A stretch of 54,969 nt of DNA. It comes from Thermoplasmata archaeon. GTDB taxonomy: Archaea > Thermoplasmatota > Thermoplasmata > Lutacidiplasmatales > UBA184. The notes below the pieces were generated by a model. The model saw only the letters and a program-made list of their open reading frames with translations, had not been told where the DNA came from and made no database searches. A program made the position numbers and the translations under genes. The stretch is taken from contig JAKIVT010000004.1 of NCBI GenBank assembly GCA_022750415.1, positions 1-54,969 of the forward strand, given 5' to 3'. Positions 29,192-37,719 of this stretch are shown here, one piece after another (the stretch's first letter is position 1; each line of letters starts with the position of its first letter).

Positions 29192-30442
29192 GTGGTGCGA
29201 TTCCCGGTCCTCCTGCTCGGGGCGTTCGGCCTCTCCTTGTTCCGCCGCCCGGAGCCGGATCTCGCCGTCGCCCCACCGTACCCCCTGCTCGTCGACATGG
29301 TTCCCGGGGTCCTCCTCGTTCTCGACGAGAAACGGATGGTCCGGTATGCCAACGGCGCCGTCGTGCCGGTCCTCGGTTACGAAGTGTCGGAAGTCCTCGG
29401 CCGGCCCCTCTCCGCGTTCTTCGTGGCGGAGTCGCGGGCCGCCCTCGCGAACCTCCTCGATGGGCTCCAGTCGGGGGAACCGCGACGGAGGCTCGAGCTT
29501 CCCGCGAAGAGCCGCATGGGCGCAACGGTGCCGGTCGAGGTGACCGCCGAACCGGTCGGTCGCTCGAAGTCCGGCCCGGTCGCGGTGTTTCTTCGCAATC
29601 TCACGGAGCGGGACGCCTTGACGGAGGCCCTCGCCCTCCGGGCCGCGGAGCTCGCCCGGTCCAACAAAGACCTCGAGCAGTTCGCGTACGTCGCCTCGCA
29701 CGACCTCCAGGAGCCGCTCCGGATGGTCGGCAGCTACACGCAGCTTCTCGGCGAGAAGTACGCCGGAAAGCTCGACAGCGATGCGGAGGAGTACCTCCGA
29801 TTCACCCACGACGGGGTCGTCCGGATGCGGCAGCTCATCGACGACCTGCTCGCCTTCGCCCGCGTCGGAACCCGGGGAAAGCCGTTCGAACCGGTCGCGG
29901 TCGAGGAGGTGTTCGACCAGGCGGTCGGCAACCTCGAGGCGGCCATCGCGGCGAAGGGCGCCGTGGTGACGCACGGCCCGCTCCCGAAGGTCGAGGGCGA
30001 CCGGGGGCAGTTGGTCCAGCTCCTCCAAAACCTGATCGGAAATGGGCTGAAGTTCCACGGTTCCGGCCCCCCCCACATCCGGGTCGAGGCCGTACGCGAG
30101 GGCGCGGTCTGGCGAATCTCCGTCCAGGACGACGGGATCGGCATCGCCCCCGAGTACCAGGCGAAGATCTTCCTGATGTTCCAGCGGCTCCACACCCGGG
30201 AGGAGTACCCGGGCTCGGGGATTGGCCTCGCGATCTGCAAGCGGGTGGTGGAGCGCCACGGAGGTCAGATCGGCGTCGAGAGCACGGGCCGGCCCGGACA
30301 CGGTACGCGCTTCTGGTTTACCCTCTCGACCGGTGGGGGCCATCCGACCCTGTCCACGGCTCCGGCCGTGGCCGAGCACGACGTCTCGATGGCCGAGCGG
30401 GCGCAGTCGCTCATCCAGGAACGGCTGCAGGAGCTGATCTGA
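29192..30442 (+). CDS. PAS-domain sensor histidine kinase
   Basis: PAS-like VLLVLDEKRMVRYANGAVVPVLGYEVSEVLGRPL; H-box FAYVASHDLQEPLRMVGSYTQLL; N/G boxes NLIGNGLKFHG, DDGIGIAPEYQAKIF, GSGIGLAICKRVVERHGG. Confidence 0.93.
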   Translation: MVRFPVLLLGAFGLSLFRRPEPDLAVAPPYPLLVDMVPGVLLVLDEKRMVRYANGAVVPVLGYEVSEVLGRPLSAFFVAESRAALANLLDGLQSGEPRRRLELPAKSRMGATVPVEVTAEPVGRSKSGPVAVFLRNLTERDALTEALALRAAELARSNKDLEQFAYVASHDLQEPLRMVGSYTQLLGEKYAGKLDSDAEEYLRFTHDGVVRMRQLIDDLLAFARVGTRGKPFEPVAVEEVFDQAVGNLEAAIAAKGAVVTHGPLPKVEGDRGQLVQLLQNLIGNGLKFHGSGPPHIRVEAVREGAVWRISVQDDGIGIAPEYQAKIFLMFQRLHTREEYPGSGIGLAICKRVVERHGGQIGVESTGRPGHGTRFWFTLSTGGGHPTLSTAPAVAEHDVSMAERAQSLIQERLQELI

Positions 30443-30512
30443 GGCGTTCGAGGGGCTCGGGACCGATGCGGATTCGCGCCACAACGTTCTTGAAAGGCGG
30501 GACCGTTCTCCG

Positions 30513-30974
30513 ATGTTGACGATGACCCGTACCGGGAGCCCCGAGGCGGGGACCGTCCACATCCTGGTCGCCGAGGACAGCGTTGCCGACGCCGGTCTGA
30601 TCCGCGAGGCGATGCGGACCAGTCGGATCTCGAACGAGCTGCATGTCGTTCCCGACGGCGTCGAGGCCCTCGCGTACCTTCGGAGGACGGGCAAATATTC
30701 GGGATCCCCGCGACCGAGCATGATCTTCCTCGACCTCAACATGCCCCGGAAGGACGGGCGGGAAGTCCTCCGGGAGATCAAGGCGGACGCCGACCTGCGG
30801 CGGATCCCGGTGATCATCCTCTCCTCATCGGGCGCGGAGGAAGACGTGGTCGGCGCGTACGACCACCACGCGAACGTCTACATCCGCAAACCCGTCGACT
30901 TCGAGGCGTTCCGCGGGATCGTCCGCCAGATCGAGAGCTTCTGGTTCTCGGCCGCCGAGCTTCCGGGCGCCTGA
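30513..30974 (+). CDS. single-domain response regulator (Rcp1-like)
   Basis: VHILVAEDSVADAGLIREAM; MIFLDLNMPRKDGREVLREIK; VIILSSSGAEEDV; NVYIRKPVDFEAF. Confidence 0.93.
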   Translation: MLTMTRTGSPEAGTVHILVAEDSVADAGLIREAMRTSRISNELHVVPDGVEALAYLRRTGKYSGSPRPSMIFLDLNMPRKDGREVLREIKADADLRRIPVIILSSSGAEEDVVGAYDHHANVYIRKPVDFEAFRGIVRQIESFWFSAAELPGA

Positions 30975-30992
30975 CCCGAACGGAGGCGCGCG

Positions 30993-32195
30993 ATGCCTCC
31001 CCGCCCCCTCGAGGTCCTCCTCGTCGAGGACCAATCCGGCGATGCCCGTCTCGTCGAACTCGCCTTGGCGAGCGAGCCAGCGGGGGAGTTCGTTCTCCGC
31101 CGCGCCACCCGAATCTCCGAGGCGCTGGCCCTCCTGGGCGAACGGCACGCCGACGTCCTCCTCCTCGACCTCGGCCTCCCCGACAGCCAGGGGTTCGAGG
31201 GGCTCCACGCGATCCGGGCCGCCGACCCGCGGACGGCAGTGGTCGTCCTCTCCGGGACCGAGGACCCCGAACTCGTCGGCAGGGCCGTCGGGGAGGGGGC
31301 CGAGGAATACGAGGTGAAGGGGCTGACCGCGCGCGGGTACCTGGGGGGCGTGGTGCGTGCCGCCGTCGTCCTCCGAGCGTCCCGGGCACGACTGGCCGAC
31401 CCGAGACCGGTCGAGCCCGAGGAGCTTTCGGAGCTCGACACCCTCTCCGAGGCGGTCGCGGTCCTCGAGGCCGATCGCCTCCGACGCGTCAATCGCACGT
31501 GGCGGCGGCTGTTCGATTGGTCGGAGAAGGTTCCCGTCGACCTCCCGTCGCTCGTTCGCGACGCCGTGACCCGCGTGGGGCGAGTGGGCGGCCGCCCGGC
31601 GACCGGACCCGGCCCGATCACCGCCTGGGGGGAAGGGGTGGTCCAACGGGCCGACGGCCGAAAGACGAGCGTGCGCTACATCGTCGAGACGTGGCCGGTA
31701 CCTTCCGGACCGCGCGTCCTCCTTCGAATTCGACCCCGCGCAGCAACTGGAACCGGGTCCGGCTCCGGGCGGGACCCTGCCTGGGTTGCTCCCTCTGGGG
31801 GGGCCGACCCCACGCCGCTCGGTCCCCTCCCAAACCGTGGGGACCGCGGAGCGGTGCTGGACTCGGATGCGTGGGTGGCGATTCGGGAGATCGCGGGGGG
31901 GGATCCGACGTTCGTCCCGCAGCTCCTCGAATCGTTCCGAACCTACGGAGCCGAGCTCGTGACGGCCCTCGTCGCGGCCGACGACCGGCGCGACCTCGAC
32001 GAAGTGCAAAGGTCGGCGCACACCCTGAAGTCGACGAGCGCGCAGGTCGGGGCGACCCGACTCGCCGAGATCTCCCGCGACATCGAGAATGCGTGTCGGG
32101 CGGGGCGATCGGACCGCGCCAGGGAACTGGTCGCTCAGGTCGAGCCCGAATTCCGAGAGGTGTTGAAGGCCCTACGGAGCCCACCGGGGGCGTGA
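30993..32195 (+). CDS. response regulator receiver + C-terminal HPt-like domain
   Basis: Receiver EVLLVEDQSGDARLVELAL, DVLLLDLGLPDSQGFEGL; C-term LDEVQRSAHTLKSTSAQVGATRLAEISRDIENACRAG (HPt motif AHxLKS). Confidence 0.85.
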   Translation: MPPRPLEVLLVEDQSGDARLVELALASEPAGEFVLRRATRISEALALLGERHADVLLLDLGLPDSQGFEGLHAIRAADPRTAVVVLSGTEDPELVGRAVGEGAEEYEVKGLTARGYLGGVVRAAVVLRASRARLADPRPVEPEELSELDTLSEAVAVLEADRLRRVNRTWRRLFDWSEKVPVDLPSLVRDAVTRVGRVGGRPATGPGPITAWGEGVVQRADGRKTSVRYIVETWPVPSGPRVLLRIRPRAATGTGSGSGRDPAWVAPSGGADPTPLGPLPNRGDRGAVLDSDAWVAIREIAGGDPTFVPQLLESFRTYGAELVTALVAADDRRDLDEVQRSAHTLKSTSAQVGATRLAEISRDIENACRAGRSDRARELVAQVEPEFREVLKALRSPPGA

Positions 32196-32229
32196 GTCTC
32201 GACGACGCGTGGGGGCCGGACCGCCCGAG

Positions 32230-32676
32230 CTAGGTTTCGTCCCGGAGGCGAGCGAGGAGTTTGCGAAGCTCCGAGGGTTGGAGCGGCTTCGTGAGGACGT
32301 GGTACGCGCCCGCTTTGACGAGCTCCCGGACCCTCGGGTCGTCCGGCGGGTTGCCGCTGCACACGATGAGCTTCAACTGCGGCTTCCGCGCCATCATGTA
32401 CCGGGCCGCCTCGAGCCCTCCGTCGAGGGGGGAGGGCGAGGCCGCCAGGAACCCGAAGAATCCGTCGCCCGCGCTCCGCACCGGTGTGCCGAGGGGGAGC
32501 GTGATGTCCGCGAAGACGACGTCCGGGTGGTCCTGCTCAAACCGCTCGATCGCCTTGCTCGCGGTCTCCGCCTCCGCAATCGCCTCGTCGGCGACCCCGC
32601 CGGACTTCAGGGTCTGGCGAATCGCCAGACGGACCACCGGCGAGTCTTCGACAATCAGGAACCGGGGTGTCGGCAT
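32230..32676 (-). CDS. CheY-like receiver domain with insertion after the phosphoacceptor loop
   Basis: FLIVEDSPVVRLAIRQTL; VVFADITLPLGTPVRSAGDGFFGFLAASPSPLDGGLEAARYM; VCSGNPPDDP; HVLTKPLQPSEL. Confidence 0.82.
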   Translation of the reverse strand: MPTPRFLIVEDSPVVRLAIRQTLKSGGVADEAIAEAETASKAIERFEQDHPDVVFADITLPLGTPVRSAGDGFFGFLAASPSPLDGGLEAARYMMARKPQLKLIVCSGNPPDDPRVRELVKAGAYHVLTKPLQPSELRKLLARLRDET

Positions 32677-32820
32677 CCACTCTGGACGGCGACCCTCCCC
32701 GTGGTCGTCGTCGGATTCGAATGCTCGGCCGGGCGGATAAACCCTTTCGGGTGGCCGGTGGGGTACCGCGCGATCCCGGCAGGCCCCGGGCGGGGGTGGG
32801 TCCGTGCCCGGGACCCTCGC

Positions 32821-34350
32821 TCAGACGATTCGCAACAGGTCGTAGGGTCCCCCGTCGGACGCCTCGGTCAACACGAAGCCGGGGGTCCACGGCTTGGAAC
32901 CGTAGAGGAAGACCCGTCCGAGGCGGGTGTGGAGCCGGATGCGGAGGGCGGCGAGCGACCGAATCGGCTTGGCGAGCGGAGTGTCCGGTCGGGCGATCGC
33001 AATGAGGTGCAAGTTCGCCCCGCCAAGGGTCGCCTGGAGGCCGCCCAGGAAGGTGGCGGCGATGTCCGGCGTGATCGCGACCCGGAGGGAGGCTGCCAAC
33101 GACTCGAGCCCGGAGACGTAGAGCACGACGAGGCTCGGGAACGACCCGGAACCGTCTCCCTTGAGCCAGCTCGTCAATTCGGCGTCCCGCGCTTCCGGGT
33201 TGGAGGCCGAGGGGATCAACGTGCTCGGCGCCACGACCGAGCCCGCGAGCTCCGGTCGGGTCGCCGCGACCCGGGGGCCGAGGTCCCGGGTGACGTCGAC
33301 GACCCGGAAGGCCCGAGCGAGCTGTTCCGCGGGCACGACTCCGTCGATGCCGGCCCAGATCTCTTCCGCCGAAAGCGAAGCGGCGGGAACGAGAAGAACG
33401 TGCCCGCCCCGGCGCATGGTGTGCCCGATTACCGGGCGCAGCAAGTGCTGGAGGACCGAGTCGGGGAGGTCTTCGTCCGCTTCCAGGAGGCTCATCTTCC
33501 CGAGGGGAAGTCGGCCGAAGTTCTCCGCGAAGCTCTTCGACCCCGGCCAGAGCTGATGCGGAATCGGGTCGGGCTCGGGGTCGATCTCGCCGCCCCGAAG
33601 GTCGACGTTCGCTCGGACCGGCTCGATGCATTGGAACTTCGCCCCTTCGACGGTGTACGGATACGACGAGTTCGCCACTCGGATTCCGCGGAGCTTCGGA
33701 AGGAGGAGCCACCGTTCCAGCCGGTCGTCCGTCAACTCGCGCCGGGTGACGACGACGCCGTTGACGAGGTAGTCCAACTGGGACTGTTCCTCCCGTTCGA
33801 GCACGAGAATGAGGTGGGAGCGGGACCGACCCATCCGACGGAGCAGCATCCGCTCGACCTCGGCCCGGTCGAGCGAGTCCGGTCCCTGGTGGCTCCGCAT
33901 CCCGAGATACTGCTCGACGAGGGCGTCCCAAGAGTCGATGACGACGACCGAGGGCCGGTCGTTCGGAAGCCGACTCCAAGCATCCTGCACCGGCGACGGG
34001 AGCATCAGGAACTCCGCGAGCGCCTGGCGCTCGGTCGGCTCTCCGTCCTCCAGGATCGCGGTCCCCGTTGCGGTCGCGAACCCCCCGCGGTACGGCGGGT
34101 CGGTCGCGCTCGCGTCGACCAAATGGATCGCGGCCGCCCCAACCTCGCCGATCCACGGGAACTCCCGGCGGAGCTCCCCTTGGGACACGCGGCTGGTGAC
34201 GAGGACGCGTTCTCCCGCGAACGCTTCGAGGAGCGCAAGGCACAGCGTCGATTTTCCGGACCCTGGCGGGCCCCGGACGAGGAGGGTCTGCGGGCCGGGC
34301 AAGGCGAGGAACTCGCGAAGTTCGGCCGGGAGGCGGACTGCAGAACTCAT
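32821..34350 (-). CDS. tandem RecA-fold ATPase-like protein (RAD55/GvpD-like), paralogue of 44986-46533
   Basis: PAELREFLALPGPQTLLVRGPPGSGKSTLCLALLEAF; second domain LWPGSKSFAENFGRLPLGKMSLLEADEDLPDSVLQHLLRPVI. Confidence 0.75.
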   Translation of the reverse strand: MSSAVRLPAELREFLALPGPQTLLVRGPPGSGKSTLCLALLEAFAGERVLVTSRVSQGELRREFPWIGEVGAAAIHLVDASATDPPYRGGFATATGTAILEDGEPTERQALAEFLMLPSPVQDAWSRLPNDRPSVVVIDSWDALVEQYLGMRSHQGPDSLDRAEVERMLLRRMGRSRSHLILVLEREEQSQLDYLVNGVVVTRRELTDDRLERWLLLPKLRGIRVANSSYPYTVEGAKFQCIEPVRANVDLRGGEIDPEPDPIPHQLWPGSKSFAENFGRLPLGKMSLLEADEDLPDSVLQHLLRPVIGHTMRRGGHVLLVPAASLSAEEIWAGIDGVVPAEQLARAFRVVDVTRDLGPRVAATRPELAGSVVAPSTLIPSASNPEARDAELTSWLKGDGSGSFPSLVVLYVSGLESLAASLRVAITPDIAATFLGGLQATLGGANLHLIAIARPDTPLAKPIRSLAALRIRLHTRLGRVFLYGSKPWTPGFVLTEASDGGPYDLLRIV

Positions 34351-34503
34351 GGCCCGAAACGTCGGGGGCTGATCCGAGCCCTCTGGGTGAAATTGGGGGT
34401 CCCTAGGGTATTAGGGTGTCGTTTGGAGGGTGCGACGCACCCGTCGGCAGCTAGGGTCTGAAACCGGCGTGCCTCGGGCGGGATTCCTGGGGGAGCGCCC
34501 GCC

Positions 34504-34926
34504 CTACGGGCGGGCCCGCATCCGGTTGCCCTTCGGGTTGTGTTCGACCTCGGCGAGGCCGAGCTTTTCGAGGACCGGAGGGACGTAGTTTCCAAATCGG
34601 CCACGGAGGCCTTTCTTGAGGCCGTACCAGCCACCGACGGGGTTCTTCGGGGACCGACCCCAGGCTTCCACGGTCCCGTCGGCCGCGGGTTTCTGTTCGT
34701 CGGCGCTCCCGAGGGGCATCCAGTCGCCGTGCCTCTTCAACGCGGCGGCGAGGTCGTCGATGCAGCGCAGCTGGTACCGGAGCTCGGTATTGCCGACTTG
34801 GACGACGAGGGCGGGCGGGTCGAGGCTCGGATCCCGGAAGGCGACGAATTCGGAGGCACCGCTCGGGGTCTTGAGGGTCCAGGGGTGCTCGCGGGTCCCT
34901 TCGCTGGCCGGCTTTCCCTCTCCCAT
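34504..34926 (-). CDS. conserved hypothetical protein (DUF6855-like; family name from memory)
   Basis: GTREHPWTLKTPSGASEFVAFRD...CIDDLAAALKRHGDWMPLGSADEQKPAADGTVEAWGRSPKNPVGGWYGLKKGLRGRFGNYVPPVLEKLGLAEVEHNPKGNRMRA. Confidence 0.75.
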   Translation of the reverse strand: MGEGKPASEGTREHPWTLKTPSGASEFVAFRDPSLDPPALVVQVGNTELRYQLRCIDDLAAALKRHGDWMPLGSADEQKPAADGTVEAWGRSPKNPVGGWYGLKKGLRGRFGNYVPPVLEKLGLAEVEHNPKGNRMRARP

Positions 34927-35158
34927 GTTCGTGACTGTCGAACGGAGGGTTCCCCCTGGTTCAACAGGCGCAGGAATGGCCCTCAGGGCTTAGACGTTCC
35001 GGTTTCTCTCTTGACAGCCGACCGCCGATTCGCCCGCCGGCCGACACCCCGGATCGGAACGCAAGGGCCGGGCCCGATCTTCGAGCGCCCGCTTGCGCTC
35101 GATGCGGTGTCGGGGGAGACCTCCTCGTAATCTGGCTCCCCGAGCCTGAACGGATTGG

Positions 35159-35413
35159 ATGGCCCCAGAGCCCTCGCCAACGGCACTGCCGAGGGTCCAT
35201 CCGGGCGTCGCGCCCGGCCTGCTTGCGCCCGTGCTCACGATTCTCCGGGCCACCCCGACGCCGATCCGCCGGCGGAAACTTCTCGAGGAACTCGAACGCC
35301 GAGGGCATCGAATCTCGCTGGCGGGATTGAACCGAATCCTCCAGCAATGCCGGGACGACGGGCTCACGCAGGAATCGCCGGACGGAATCCGGCTCGCCCC
35401 TCGGACGCCGTGA
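35159..35413 (+). CDS. small winged-helix-like protein, 84 aa
   Basis: PVLTILRATPTPIRRRKLLEELERRGHRISLAGLNRILQQCRDDGLTQESPDGIRLAP. Confidence 0.5.
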   Translation: MAPEPSPTALPRVHPGVAPGLLAPVLTILRATPTPIRRRKLLEELERRGHRISLAGLNRILQQCRDDGLTQESPDGIRLAPRTP

Positions 35414-35692
35414 TCCGAGTTCCATTCGGCGTTTCCGGGGCCGGTCGGAGCGGCGACACGCGGCCCGCTTCGAGGGGGCCTACGGACGGGGTGACCCGCT
35501 TACACCAGAACTTCGGTCCCAGCGCACCGGTCGGATTGACCTCGGCCGAAATGGCGACCATTAAGTAGGCGCTCGCTTCGAGCGAATGCGTATGCATCCG
35601 TCTTGCGCCAGCGCCCCCATCGACGACCTCGCCAGCCCCGGGTCCGACGAGATGCGAGGAACCCACCCGGGAACGTAGTCGAAGGTCGGACC

Positions 35693-37597
35693 ATGCTGAA
35701 TTGGGATCAGTGGCCCTGGGGTCTCGCCGGCCTCCTGGTCCTCATTGGAGTTCTTCTGGCCTGGGCCATCGCCCGGCTCCGGCGGTCGCTCGACGGCGGC
35801 CACCGACTTGCCCCCTTGACCGGCGAAACGTACTCCGTGTTTACGGGGGTCCGGTCGGAGGCGCCTCCCGCGTTCCGTGGGTTTGCCTGGAAGTTCACCG
35901 TTACGTTCGCCCTCCTCGGTGGGGCGCTCCTCCTCCTGAGCCCGTGGCTGTTCGGGGGGTTCGGGCTCCTCGAGCAGTGGCTCGCGACGATCGGGATGTG
36001 GCCTCGACCCGTCCGCTTCGAGGTCTCGACGGACTTCGTGTTCCTTCTCTTCCTCTCGCTGTTCGGGACCCTCAGCATGGTGGCCGGCCTCGAATTCGAT
36101 GCGGTGCGCTGCTCGGTGCAAGAGCGGACTCGGCCGCTCGTTTACATGGGGCTCTACATCCTCGCCGCGGCCTCGCTCGACGTCGCCCTCGCGTCCTGGC
36201 ACTGGTCGCTCGCGTACAGCCTGATTCCCCGGTCCTTGTTGGGGGGTGCGTTCTACACCGTCGCCCTGTTCCGCCTCGCGAGCCGACCGCGCCCCCTCCT
36301 CGTGACGCCGGAGCGGCACGACCGGTCGACGCGGGTCTCGTTCGCGGTCTGCTTGGGGGCGAGCGTCGTCACCGCCATTGGCGTCGTGTTTCTTCTCTAC
36401 CCGATCTGGCTCACGGCGACCGACACCGTCATTCGCGTCGCGTTCCTGCTCCTGATCCCATCCCTCGGCGTCGTGTTCTTCGGGGTCTACGGGCTCTTCC
36501 TCTATCTCCGGACCGAGCAGAAGGAGGCGCGGACCCGCCCCACCTTGGAAGCATTCCATCCTCCCGTCTCGATCATCATCCCGGCGTACAACGAAGCCGC
36601 GACCATCGCGGAAACGCTGGCCCGCGTCGACGCGGCGGCCGCCGAGTACCCGGGCCCGGTCGAGGTTATCGTCGGCAATGACGGGTCCACCGACCGGACT
36701 GCGGAGGTCGCCCGAACGGCGATGCAATCGTTCCGCCACGCGACCGGTCGGTGCCTCGACCTCGTCCACGGCGGGAAGTCGAGTGCGCTGAACGGGGCGC
36801 TCCTCGAAGCGACCGGCGACGTGGTCCTCCGGATCGACGCCGACACGCCGGTGGTCCGGTTCGCCTCGATCATCCCGTACTTTTCCGACCCGGACATGGG
36901 GGAGGTCCAGGGACGAATTCTCCCGATCCGCCGGACCGGATGGATCGCCCGGTTCCGGCTCATGGAGGTGATGTGGAACCACGCGTTCTTCCGCCGCGCG
37001 CTTCTCGTCACCGGCACCCTCCAGGTCCTTTCCGGGAACTTCTGCGCCTTCCGACGGGACCGGCTCCTCGCCGCGGGCGGATGGGTCCCTTGGAACGGGG
37101 AGGACGCGGAAATCTCGATTCGATTCCTCCGGCTCGGATACAAGATGCGCCTCGAGCTCACCTCCCTCGCCTACGAGGACACACCGAGCACCCTCCCGAG
37201 TTTGCTCAAGCAACGGATCCGCTGGAATCGGGGCGGCTTCTTCTCGCACGCTTACCACTACGGAGCGGTCTTCGGCGCCCTGGAGTGCGGCGCGGCCAGC
37301 CTCTACTGGTGGCTCTGGCTCGCGGTCCGCAGCGCCCGGAAGTACCTCGTTCTCGTCTTCGCCATCGCGCTTTCCCTGACCGTCCTACCGTTCGACCTCG
37401 TCCGGGTTCTGGTGCTGATGAGCCTCCTCTTCGTCCCCCGGGTCCTCGTCATCGCGGCGTTCCTGATCCGCTGGGGATTCCTCAAGCAGATCGGTTGGGC
37501 GTTGGCCTGGCCCGTCCTCTGGGTGTTCAAGTCGTACTTTTACCTCGAGTCGCTGGGCACCATCCTCCCCGGAAACGCCCCGGAGTTCTCCGACTGA
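35693..37597 (+). CDS. membrane-bound family-2 glycosyltransferase (processive type)
   Basis: VSIIIPAYNEAATIAETLARVDAAAAEYPGPVEVIVGNDGSTD; VVLRIDADTPVV; GEDAEISIRFLRLGYKM; LLKQRIRWNRGG; flanking TM helices. Confidence 0.94.
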   Translation: MLNWDQWPWGLAGLLVLIGVLLAWAIARLRRSLDGGHRLAPLTGETYSVFTGVRSEAPPAFRGFAWKFTVTFALLGGALLLLSPWLFGGFGLLEQWLATIGMWPRPVRFEVSTDFVFLLFLSLFGTLSMVAGLEFDAVRCSVQERTRPLVYMGLYILAAASLDVALASWHWSLAYSLIPRSLLGGAFYTVALFRLASRPRPLLVTPERHDRSTRVSFAVCLGASVVTAIGVVFLLYPIWLTATDTVIRVAFLLLIPSLGVVFFGVYGLFLYLRTEQKEARTRPTLEAFHPPVSIIIPAYNEAATIAETLARVDAAAAEYPGPVEVIVGNDGSTDRTAEVARTAMQSFRHATGRCLDLVHGGKSSALNGALLEATGDVVLRIDADTPVVRFASIIPYFSDPDMGEVQGRILPIRRTGWIARFRLMEVMWNHAFFRRALLVTGTLQVLSGNFCAFRRDRLLAAGGWVPWNGEDAEISIRFLRLGYKMRLELTSLAYEDTPSTLPSLLKQRIRWNRGGFFSHAYHYGAVFGALECGAASLYWWLWLAVRSARKYLVLVFAIALSLTVLPFDLVRVLVLMSLLFVPRVLVIAAFLIRWGFLKQIGWALAWPVLWVFKSYFYLESLGTILPGNAPEFSD

Positions 37598-37719
37598 TGA
37601 CCGCGGGAGTCGACCTTCCGGGCGGGGAGTCGGTCCGAGGTGGACCAGCCGACCTCCATCGGCCAACTGGCCGCGCTCGGGTACCCGCCTCCCCGTGCAC
37701 CAAGCTCCACCCGAGCGAG

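Noticed and set aside
28835-30817. 660-aa minus ORF opposite the histidine kinase
   Set aside because: Antisense artefact; the HK boxes on the + strand are definitive.
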